Source of the DNA: Cryomorphaceae bacterium
GTDB lineage: Bacteria > Bacteroidota > Bacteroidia > Flavobacteriales > BACL11
Reading direction: 5' to 3'
Assembly: GCA_949531795.1 (NCBI GenBank)
Contig: CATIQX010000195.1
Span: 1 to 6,599 of the forward strand
DNA length: 6,599 nt
The notes under the pieces are model-generated. The model made no database searches. It was not told where the DNA came from and saw only the letters and a program-made list of their open reading frames with translations. The position numbers and the translations under genes were made by a program. Positions 1-6,435 of this stretch are shown here, piece by piece. Every line of letters begins with the position of its first letter. Position 1 is the first letter of the stretch.

Positions 1-248
1 AGGATTATGTACATAGGATTGGACGTACTGCCAGAGCAGATAGAACTGGAGAAGCTATTACTTTCATTAACCAAAGACAAATCAGAAACTTTGTGGATAT
101 TGAAAAACTAATTGAAAAAAAGGTGCCAAAATTGGATTTACCAAAAGGATTTGAGGCTGGACCAGAATATACAATTGCTAAAAACAAGAAGAAAAAAAAG
201 TGGAGTAATAACAAACCAAAGTTTAAGAAACCTAACGCTCCAAAATAG
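1..248 (+). CDS. DEAD-box ATP-dependent RNA helicase, C-terminal fragment (5' end outside window)
   Basis: This is the last 81 codons of a gene entering from the left edge; the frame starts at base 3 and stops at TAG 246-248. The fragment opens with DYVHRIGRTARAD, which is helicase motif VI of the DEAD-box family (HRIGRTAR, with the arginines that contact the ATP gamma phosphate), followed by TGEAITFI, the usual end of the second RecA-like domain. After about 30 further residues the protein ends in a lysine/asparagine-rich tail (KNKKKKKW onward, roughly the last 25 residues), typical of RNA-binding tails of bacterial RhlE-like helicases. The family unwinds or remodels RNA, often in ribosome assembly or cold adaptation. 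Which paralogue this is cannot be decided from the tail, so no symbol is given. Its 3' end overlaps the convergent ubiD gene by 17 bp. Confidence 0.93.
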   Translation, partial: DYVHRIGRTARADRTGEAITFINQRQIRNFVDIEKLIEKKVPKLDLPKGFEAGPEYTIAKNKKKKKWSNNKPKFKKPNAPK

Positions 249-1956
249 GAGCATGATGTGATTTTATTCTAGCATCAATAATTGGAATAGAACAAGAAAA
301 GTGTTTGTTTTTATGTTCTGTATTTAAACCATAAATATCGTTTGCAGGGTTGGAACGTGTAAAGGTAACCCATAACCAATTAGAGAAATTTTCAGATGTA
401 AATGTGGCGTCATCTACTAAAGTAATGAGTGCTATTCCTTCTAAATTCTGTTTTTGCAAACTAATAATTAACTCCTTAATTTTACCTTTTCCTTCTATAA
501 TCAAGTTTCCATTACTCACCAACCTTGAATTAGAAAATCCGACAGGTAAATTAAGATTGGATAAACTTATAGCTAATTCTCTTTTAATTTCTCCTGCTGC
601 TGCAATTACAACTTTCGAACCTTCATTCAGCCCGTCTCCACTATAGTCCAAAGTATCAATAGTAGTTTTGGTTTGAAAATGCAAATCCCTTTTCCAATTT
701 ACTCTTTCTAGAAAATGTGTAAAATAAGCCTTTTCATCATTTACATCAGGCGCATCTTCTTCATCACAAATAAATACATATTTTGCTAAGGACATTTGCC
801 CTGTTCCTAGTATATGATTAGCAATAGTTAATAATTCTTGTGGTTTTTTGTTAGGATTGTAAGGGGTATATCGTTCAGACCCTACAGCCAATAATAAAGG
901 ATGAACTCCCGAATCATCAACTGCATTAACTGCCTTCAGCCCCGGAATTTCTTTTTCAATTGCTTTTCCAGTAATGGAATGTATTAGAGCTCCAAACTGA
1001 GAATCTTCTTGAGGAGGTCGACCTACAACTGTAAAAGGCCAAATAGCATTTTCTTTGGCATACACCTTTTTAACTTTCAATACAGGAAAATCATGTGTTA
1101 AACTATAATAACCCAAATGGTCCCCAAAAGGCCCCTCAGGTTTTACATCATTAGGATGTAATTCGCCACAAATAACAAAATCAGCATCGGCTGAAATAGT
1201 ATAGCCATCTTTTTTAGCATACCTAAAGTTTCTACCTCCTAATATTCCTGCAAATGCAATTTCTGACATTCCCTCTGGCAAAGGCATAACAGCAGCAAAA
1301 GTATGTGCAGGTGGTCCTCCTATAAAAATTGAAACCTTTAAAGGCTCTCCTTTTTGATTAGCATTTTTCTGATGCACACCAATACCTCTATGAATCTGGT
1401 AATGCATTCCTATTTCTTTATTGGTAATATAATCATTACCAGAAAGTTGAACTCTATACATTCCTAAATTAGAATTCATAATTCCAGGATTTTCAATATC
1501 TTCAGAATACACCTGAGGCAAAGTAATAAAAGCGCCCCCATCCTCTTTCCAACATTTTACTTGAGGAATGTCTTCTATTTTTATTTCATGAAAACTCCTG
1601 GGAAACCTAACCTTTATCGGAATAGCGTAAATAGCATGCAAAGCAGCATAAATAGCTTTAGCAGGATTCTTTAAAGCTACAGAAGGATCGGTTTTAAGAT
1701 CAATCAATTGTTTTACCTTGTCTATGGTATCACGAAACATAAACTTACTTCTATCTAAAGTTCCAAATAAATTAGAAGTCGCCCTAAATTTACTTCCCTT
1801 TATATTTTCAAAAAGAATTGCCTTACCTGCTTTTGCAAATTCATCCAATTGCACAGATGCCATTTCCAAATTAGGATCAATTTCTTTAGTGATTTTAAGG
1901 ATTTCCCCTCTCTTATCAAGGTTTGAAATACATTGCTGTAAGGATTTGTAAGCCAT
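232..1956 (-). CDS. ubiD: UbiD-family prenylated-FMN-dependent decarboxylase
   Basis: The 574-residue product is a cytoplasmic UbiD-family enzyme, which (de)carboxylates aromatic or unsaturated acids using prenylated FMN made by a UbiX partner (not in this window). Visible family hallmarks are NSNLGMYR (161-168), YQIHRG (186-191, with the conserved arginine at 190), IFIGGPPAH (210-218), and EGPFGDHLGYY (274-284), which carries conserved acidic residues of the active-site region. A later conserved block, FICDEEDAPDVND (395-407), is also present. It is longer than E. coli UbiD (about 497 aa); the extra length is mostly a C-terminal region after about residue 490 ending IDARIKSHHAP, as in the longer Bacteroidota homologues. 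The ATG at 1954-1956 gives a family-like N-terminus. It ends in TAG and overlaps the helicase tail. Since no ubiquinone is expected in this group, a role in menaquinone or other aromatic-acid metabolism is possible but unproven; the substrate cannot be read from sequence. Confidence 0.92.
   Translation of the reverse strand: MAYKSLQQCISNLDKRGEILKITKEIDPNLEMASVQLDEFAKAGKAILFENIKGSKFRATSNLFGTLDRSKFMFRDTIDKVKQLIDLKTDPSVALKNPAKAIYAALHAIYAIPIKVRFPRSFHEIKIEDIPQVKCWKEDGGAFITLPQVYSEDIENPGIMNSNLGMYRVQLSGNDYITNKEIGMHYQIHRGIGVHQKNANQKGEPLKVSIFIGGPPAHTFAAVMPLPEGMSEIAFAGILGGRNFRYAKKDGYTISADADFVICGELHPNDVKPEGPFGDHLGYYSLTHDFPVLKVKKVYAKENAIWPFTVVGRPPQEDSQFGALIHSITGKAIEKEIPGLKAVNAVDDSGVHPLLLAVGSERYTPYNPNKKPQELLTIANHILGTGQMSLAKYVFICDEEDAPDVNDEKAYFTHFLERVNWKRDLHFQTKTTIDTLDYSGDGLNEGSKVVIAAAGEIKRELAISLSNLNLPVGFSNSRLVSNGNLIIEGKGKIKELIISLQKQNLEGIALITLVDDATFTSENFSNWLWVTFTRSNPANDIYGLNTEHKNKHFSCSIPIIDARIKSHHAPILER
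237..252. terminator. possible small bidirectional hairpin at the convergent helicase/ubiD 3' ends
   Basis: GCTCC at 237-241 and GGAGC at 248-252 form a perfect 5-bp GC-rich stem with a six-base loop (AAAATA). It lies across the stop codons of the two convergent genes. Downstream on the plus strand the sequence is only moderately T-rich (GATTTTATT at about 258-266), and on the minus side there is no clean U-tract. It is therefore weak as an intrinsic terminator, and the position between two converging genes is the main argument for it. Confidence 0.25.
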
Positions 1957-1960
1957 AATT

Positions 1961-1968
1961 CAAAAATA
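1961..1968 (-). promoter_or_regulatory. candidate Bacteroidota -7 element upstream of ubiD
   Basis: The minus strand reads TATTTTTG here, a full match to the Bacteroidota -7 consensus TAnnTTTG, and it lies between the gltA terminator and ubiD, where a new promoter is needed. It ends only four bases before the ATG, so initiation would give a nearly leaderless transcript, and no clear -33 TTG is seen at the right distance. In an AT-rich spacer such a match may be chance. Confidence 0.2.
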
Positions 1969-1997
1969 AAAAAACTCAGCGAATAGCTGAGTTTTTT
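1969..1997 (-). terminator. rho-independent terminator downstream of gltA
   Basis: A perfect 12-bp inverted repeat (AAAAAACTCAGC at 1969-1980 and GCTGAGTTTTTT at 1986-1997) encloses a five-base loop. The GC-containing core CTCAGC/GCTGAG is flanked by an A-run on one side and a T-run on the other, so it can act in either direction. On the minus strand it lies just after the natural gltA stop (TAA 2020-2022) and before the ubiD start. It should end the carA-eno-gltA transcript and leave ubiD dependent on its own promoter or on readthrough. Confidence 0.88.
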
Positions 1998-2019
1998 AGT
2001 GTAATATATAACCATTAAA

Positions 2020-3306
2020 TTATCTATTTTGCATACTAACATAGCCTCTGGAAGTAGCTCCGATATAAACCTGTCTTGGCCTTCCAATAGGCTCATTATT
2101 CTCTCTCATTTCTTTCCACTGAGCTATCCAACCTGGTAGCCTACCAATAGCAAACATCACAGTAAACATGTCGGTAGGAATTCACAAGGCTCTGTAAATA
2201 ATTCCTGAATAGAAATCAACATTAGGATACAATCCTCTTGATTTAAAGTATTCATCCTCCAGTGCAACCTTTTCCAATTTCATAGCAATATCCAAAACAG
2301 GGTCTTCAATTCCTAATTCATTTAACACATCATCAGCAGCCTTTTTAATTATAGTTGCTCTTGGGTCAAAGTTTTTATATACTCTATGTCCAAAGCCCAT
2401 TAAACGGAATGGATCTGATTTATCTTTTGCTTTAGCAACATACTTATCTACATCACAACCATCTGATTTAATTTCTTCAAGCATCTCAATCACTGCTTGA
2501 TTAGCACCACCATGCAATGGACCCCAAAGTGCAGCAATACCTGCTGAAACTGATGCATATAAACTTGCATGAGAAGAACCTACAATTCTTACGGTTGAAG
2601 CAGAACAATTTTGTTCATGATCTGCATGTAAAATTAGTAATTTGTCAAGCGCTTTTGAAACAATAGGATTTATCTCAGTATCCTGAGTAGGTAATCCAAA
2701 CATCATATGTAAGAAGTTAGAAGTATAATTTAACTTATTTTTAGGATACATAATTGGCTGACGCCTTCTATTCTTAAAACTCCAAGCAGCTAAAGTTGGA
2801 AGTTTAGCTATAAAACGAATAATAGTACCATTAATTTGTTCTTTCGATCTGTTAGGATCTAATGATTTTGGATAGAAAGCAGTTAAAGCTGAAACTAATG
2901 AAGAAAGCACTCCCATAGGATGAGCTTTAGAAGGATATCCGTCCAATATAGATTTTACATCTTCATGAACTAATGAATGTTCAGTAATATCTTTAGTGAA
3001 TTTATCTAGCTCAATTTTAGTTGGTAATTCACCATAAATCAGCAAAAATGATACCTCTAAGAAAGTTGATTTCTCAGCTAGCTCTTCAATAGAGTATCCT
3101 CTATATCTTAAAGTTCCTTCTTCGCCATTTAGAAAAGTAATTGCGCTTTCAGTAGAACCCGTATTTTTAAATCCTCTATCTAAAGTAATTAATCCCGACT
3201 GTCCTCTTAATTTACTTATATCAAGTGCATTCTCATTCTCTGAACCAGTAACAACTGGAATTTCATATACTTTTCCTTCATAATGTAATTCTGCTTTCTT
3301 TCCCAT
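2020..3306 (-). pseudogene. gltA: citrate synthase gene interrupted by one in-frame TGA at codon 375
   Basis: Citrate synthase condenses oxaloacetate and acetyl-CoA at entry to the TCA cycle. The catalytic residues are visible: H265 in GPLHGGAN, H307 in MGFGHRVYKN and D364 in PNVDFYSG; HADHEQN is at 227-233. The frame from the ATG at 3304-3306 runs 374 codons to TGA (2182-2184), then continues in frame through IPTDMFTVMFAIGRLPGW to TAA at 2020-2022. Counting the TGA as one residue gives 428 aa, the usual length of the E. coli-like (type II) enzyme with its N-terminal beta domain. Homologues have glycine at this site (ALGIPTDMF), so one base (GGA to TGA) explains the break. The lost 53 residues include R389 and R409, which match E. 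coli arginines that bind the substrate carboxylates, so a truncated product should be inactive. It lies 36 bp after eno. A sequencing error, real nonsense mutation or recoding all remain possible; nothing else in the gene looks decayed. Confidence 0.93.
2182..2184 (-). other. premature in-frame TGA in gltA at a conserved glycine codon
   Basis: The plus strand reads TCA, so the coding strand reads TGA. The flanking codons encode YRAL before and IPTDMF after, and the family consensus between them is glycine. A C instead of A at plus-strand position 2184 would restore GGA. If the stop is real, the product ends at 374 aa. Confidence 0.95.
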
Positions 3307-3342
3307 TTCCTTTCTTTTGTTTAATCCTGCTAATATAATTGT

Positions 3343-4635
3343 TTATTTTTTAATAAACTTAAAATCTTTACCTTTATAAATTGCTTCATCGCCTAACATT
3401 TCCTCAATCCTTAATAGTTGGTTGTATTTAGCCATTCTATCTGAACGAGAAGCGGAACCAGTTTTAATTTGACCGCAATTTAAAGCTACTGCTAAGTCAG
3501 CAATAGTAGTGTCTTCAGTTTCACCTGACCTGTGACTCATCACAGAAGTATAAGAAGAATTCTGAGCCATTTTTACTGCATTAATCGTTTCTGTTAAAGT
3601 TCCTATTTGGTTTACTTTAATTAAAATAGAATTGGCAATATTATTTTTAATTCCTCTAGATAGACGATTTACATTTGTTACAAACAAATCATCACCAACT
3701 AATTGAACTTTATTTCCAATTTTATCTGTTAAACTTTTCCATCCATCCCAATCATCTTCATCTAAACCATCTTCTATAGATAAAATCGGATATTTTTCTG
3801 CCCAAGCTGCCCAAAAACATACCATTTCTTCTGGAGTTAACTTCTCTCCCGTCGACTGATGAAAATGATATACATTTTCATCCTCGTTATAAAATTCTGA
3901 TGCTGCAGCATCTATAGCAATATACATATCCACCCCAGGAATATAACCTGCAGATTCAATTGCTTTTAGTACAATTTGAATTGCTTCTTCGTTAGAGCCT
4001 AAGTTTGGTGCAAAACCACCTTCATCTCCTACATTAGTAGAATGTCCTTGGGCTTGTAATTCAGATTTTAAATGATGAAATACTTCTGTTCCCATTTGTA
4101 AGGCCTCAGCAAATGAAATTGCTCCAACTGGCATTATCATAAATTCTTGAAAGTCGATACTATTATCCGCATGAGAACCACCATTTAATATATTCATCAT
4201 TGGAATAGGTAACTCTCTTGCATTCTCACCTCCAATATGACTATATAGAGGCTTCCCACTTTCCTTAGCAGCAGCTTTAGCACAGGCCAAAGAAACAGCT
4301 AACATAGCGTTCGCTCCTAGATTGGCTTTATTAGGAGTACCATCCAAATCAATCATTTTCTGATCAATCAATTCTTGTTCGGAAACATAAATACCTTTTA
4401 ATTCTTCATTAATAGATGTTTTAATATTCTGCACTGCTTTTAAAACACCCATCCCTAAATAAGTTCCTTTATCACCATCTCTTAATTCAACAGCCTCATG
4501 TTTTCCTGTTGAAGCTCCTGAAGGAACAGCGGCCCTACCCATCACTCCATTTTCAGTTAACACTTCTGCTTCAACAGTAGGATTTCCTCTAGAATCTAAA
4601 ATCTGACGTGCATGTATTGCTACTATCCTTCCCAT
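3343..4635 (-). CDS. eno: enolase (phosphopyruvate hydratase)
   Basis: Enolase interconverts 2-phosphoglycerate and phosphoenolpyruvate in glycolysis and gluconeogenesis; it is a cytoplasmic Mg-dependent enzyme. The 430-residue product is of normal length and complete. The N-terminal domain starts with IHARQILDSRGNPTVE, and the barrel carries all expected active-site residues: E164 (DFQEF), E205 (GDEGGFAP), metal ligands D242, E288 (SIEDG) and D315 (VGDD), catalytic K340 in the signature LIKVNQIGTLTE, the SHRSGETED loop at 367-375, and K391 in GQIKTGS. The ATG at 4633-4635 gives the standard enolase N-terminus and lies only 4 bp after the carA stop, so the two genes are almost certainly cotranscribed and perhaps translationally coupled. 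It is followed after 36 bp by gltA. No anomalies are seen. Confidence 0.98.
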   Translation of the reverse strand: MGRIVAIHARQILDSRGNPTVEAEVLTENGVMGRAAVPSGASTGKHEAVELRDGDKGTYLGMGVLKAVQNIKTSINEELKGIYVSEQELIDQKMIDLDGTPNKANLGANAMLAVSLACAKAAAKESGKPLYSHIGGENARELPIPMMNILNGGSHADNSIDFQEFMIMPVGAISFAEALQMGTEVFHHLKSELQAQGHSTNVGDEGGFAPNLGSNEEAIQIVLKAIESAGYIPGVDMYIAIDAAASEFYNEDENVYHFHQSTGEKLTPEEMVCFWAAWAEKYPILSIEDGLDEDDWDGWKSLTDKIGNKVQLVGDDLFVTNVNRLSRGIKNNIANSILIKVNQIGTLTETINAVKMAQNSSYTSVMSHRSGETEDTTIADLAVALNCGQIKTGSASRSDRMAKYNQLLRIEEMLGDEAIYKGKDFKFIKK

Positions 4636-4639
4636 TATA

Positions 4640-5749
4640 TTAGTCTTTATAGATTTTAATGTTAGTTACAAATTCATCAAATAAGTATCTTGAATCGTGA
4701 GGTCCTGGAGATGACTCAGGGTGATACTGAACTGAAAAACAGTTCTTATTTTTCAATTTAATTCCTTCAACAGTATCGTCATTTAAGTTAACATGAGTTA
4801 CTTCAATGTTAGGGTTATTATTTATATCCTCTTCTGAAATTCCAAAACCATGGTTTTGTGAAGTTACCTCTGCTTTCTTGGTACTTAAATTTAATACCGG
4901 ATGATTTATACCTCTATGTCCATTGTGCATTTTGTAAGTAGATATCCCTTCTGAAAGCGCCAATGCTTGATGCCCTAAACAAATTCCAAATACAGATTTC
5001 CCATCAGCGGTTATCTTTTTTACTTGTTCAATTACACTTGGCATCGCAGAAGGATCACCAGGCCCATTTGACAAAAAGAAACCATCAGGGTTCCAGGCAT
5101 TCATCACCTCATACGAAGTATGCATAGGAAAAACTTGTAGATAACAATCTCTATCAGACAAACAAGTTAAGATATTACGCTTAACTCCCAAATCCAAGAC
5201 AGCAACTTTAATAGTTGCATTTTTATTACCTACAAAATAAGGCGTTTTTGTACAAACTGAAGATGATAACTCTAAACCTACCATAGAAGGCACTTTGTCC
5301 AATAATTTTGTCAATTCAGTAATATCTGTAGTTGCAGTAGATATAATTGCATTCATTGCTCCTTTATCGCGAATATGTCTTACAACAGCTCTTGTATCAA
5401 CATCAGAAATTACAACTTTATTTTGCTTTATAAAATAATCTTGTAAGTCACCATCACCTCCTTCACGTGAAAATCCAGTATTAAAATTCTTACAAATCAA
5501 TCCAGCAATTTTCATATCGGAAGATTCAACTTCATTATTATTCACACCGTAGTTACCAATATGAGCATTAGTAGTGATCATCAGCTGTCCAAAATATGAA
5601 GGATCAGTAAAGACCTCTTGATATCCAGTCATACCTGTGTTAAAACATAATTCACCAGTAGCAATACCATCAATACCTACAGCTTTGCCATGAAAAATAG
5701 TCCCATCTGCTAATAATAAAACTGCAGCTTTTTTCTTATTATATTTCAT
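4640..5749 (-). CDS. carA: carbamoyl-phosphate synthase small (glutaminase) subunit
   Basis: CarA hydrolyses glutamine and passes ammonia to the large subunit CarB, making carbamoyl phosphate for pyrimidine and arginine synthesis. The 369-residue protein has the CarA-specific N-terminal domain (LADGTIFHGKAVG at 13-25, GELCFNTGMTGYQEV at 32-46, DVDTRAVVRHIRDKGAMN at 116-133). A C-terminal class I glutamine amidotransferase domain follows, with SNGPGDP (227-233), nucleophile C257 in FGICLGHQ, RGINHPV (279-285), SQNHGF (297-302) and the catalytic pair H343/E345 in QYHPESSPGPHD. The length is close to the usual 360-380. The ATG at 5747-5749 gives an expected N-terminus after an A/T-rich leader with no clear Shine-Dalgarno, as usual in Bacteroidota. 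carB is not adjacent, unlike in enterobacteria; instead carA heads a unit with eno and gltA, behind the rplQ terminator. Confidence 0.97.
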   Translation of the reverse strand: MKYNKKKAAVLLLADGTIFHGKAVGIDGIATGELCFNTGMTGYQEVFTDPSYFGQLMITTNAHIGNYGVNNNEVESSDMKIAGLICKNFNTGFSREGGDGDLQDYFIKQNKVVISDVDTRAVVRHIRDKGAMNAIISTATTDITELTKLLDKVPSMVGLELSSSVCTKTPYFVGNKNATIKVAVLDLGVKRNILTCLSDRDCYLQVFPMHTSYEVMNAWNPDGFFLSNGPGDPSAMPSVIEQVKKITADGKSVFGICLGHQALALSEGISTYKMHNGHRGINHPVLNLSTKKAEVTSQNHGFGISEEDINNNPNIEVTHVNLNDDTVEGIKLKNKNCFSVQYHPESSPGPHDSRYLFDEFVTNIKIYKD

Positions 5750-5763
5750 CTTTAAATTTATTT

Positions 5764-5797
5764 ATAAAAAAAGGATAAAACCTAAGCTTTACCCTTT
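5764..5797 (-). terminator. rho-independent terminator closing the rpoA-rplQ operon
   Basis: In minus-strand RNA, AAAGGGUAAA (bases 5797-5788) pairs with UUUAUCCUUU (5779-5770) as a 10-bp stem with one G-U wobble and an eight-base loop, followed by further U residues (5769-5766). The wobble makes the helix continuous only in this orientation; in plus-strand RNA it is an A-C mismatch. It lies in the 75-bp gap between rplQ and carA, at the expected end of the ribosomal-protein/alpha operon. A separate carA promoter would have to overlap this gap, and I see no clear consensus element for it. Confidence 0.72.
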
Positions 5798-5824
5798 CTT
5801 AAAATATTAAAAAGAAGTTACTTA

Positions 5825-6430
5825 CTACTCTCCTTTTTCTTCTTTTTCTTCAGAGTTACTAGTCGTTTCATTAGTTTCAGTTACTACAGGATTTTCCTCA
5901 ACTAACTTAGTATTTTCCTCTCCCTTCGTATCTTCAACTACTTCAGTATCTTCCATTGCTTTAGCATCATCAACAATTATAGCTTCTTCAACAGATGAAG
6001 CAACATCATCAACTTTCTTAGATTTAGCTCTTCTAGCTTTTTTACGCTTAGGCTTATCAGTTGTATACTCCTCATTGTAGTCAACCAGCTCGATGAATGC
6101 CATTTGGGCGTTATCACCTAGACGATTACTTAGCTTCAAAATTCTAGTATATCCTCCTGGTCTATCGGCAACTTTAGTAGCAACATCACTAAATAACTCA
6201 GTAATTGCCTGCTTTTGCTTTAAATATGAAAATACGGTTCTTCTTGAGTGCGTAGTGTCGTCTTTTGATTTAGTAATCAAAGGTTCAACATATACTCTTA
6301 ATGCTTTTGCTTTCGCTAAAGTAGTTTTTATTCTTTTGTGCTCAATTAATGAACATGCCATATTAGCAAGCATTGCCTTTCTATGGGCAGCTTTTCTACT
6401 TAAATGGTTAAATTTCTTTCCGTGTCTCAT
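5825..6430 (-). CDS. rplQ: 50S ribosomal protein L17 with long charged C-terminal extension
   Basis: L17 is a large-subunit ribosomal protein located near the exit-tunnel side. The conserved core fills roughly residues 1-120: MRHGKKFNHLSRKAAHRKAM at the start, LIEHKRIKTTLAKAKALR (28-45), the GGYTRILKLSNRLGDNA block (92-108) and FIELVDYN (112-119). Beyond this, residues about 125-139 are very basic (KPKRKKARRAKSKK) and about 140-201 are acidic and low-complexity, rich in E, D, T and V (EDTEVVEDTKGEENTKL region). The total of 201 aa compares with about 127 in E. coli; extended L17 is, to my knowledge, common in Bacteroidota. The ATG at 6428-6430 lies 5 bp after the rpoA stop, the standard alpha-operon arrangement. 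It ends in a tandem in-frame stop (TAG then TAA) ahead of the terminator. Confidence 0.97.
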   Translation of the reverse strand: MRHGKKFNHLSRKAAHRKAMLANMACSLIEHKRIKTTLAKAKALRVYVEPLITKSKDDTTHSRRTVFSYLKQKQAITELFSDVATKVADRPGGYTRILKLSNRLGDNAQMAFIELVDYNEEYTTDKPKRKKARRAKSKKVDDVASSVEEAIIVDDAKAMEDTEVVEDTKGEENTKLVEENPVVTETNETTSNSEEKEEKGE

Positions 6431-6435
6431 TTTTC

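Noticed and set aside
5..214. Minus-strand open frame of 69 codons with a hydrophobic, phenylalanine-rich start
   Set aside because: The apparent signal-peptide-like start is the antisense of the lysine-rich helicase tail (AAA codons read as TTT), so the helicase explains it fully.
278..325. Inverted repeat AGAACA/TGTTCT (in the 285-325 area) as a ubiD-end terminator
   Set aside because: The arms are short with a long, poorly paired interior, it lies inside the conserved ubiD coding region, and no U-tract follows in either direction.
350..646. Plus-strand open frame of 98 codons inside ubiD
   Set aside because: It is antisense to a well-supported gene, its product resembles no family I know and has hydrophobic low-quality composition; it is a shadow of the real coding frame.
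2020..2181. The downstream gltA fragment as a separate small gene
   Set aside because: It is the exact in-frame continuation of citrate synthase with no start-site features of its own; the only nearby ATG (M380) is simply a conserved internal methionine.
2182..2184. Selenocysteine at the gltA TGA
   Set aside because: The family has glycine, not cysteine, at this site, the residue is not catalytic, and I see no convincing stem-loop just downstream of the TGA that would act as a bacterial SECIS.
3307..3342. AAAGGAA just upstream of gltA as a Shine-Dalgarno site
   Set aside because: It abuts the ATG with too little spacing for normal anti-SD pairing, and this bacterial group generally does not rely on Shine-Dalgarno sites; it fits the usual A-rich leader.
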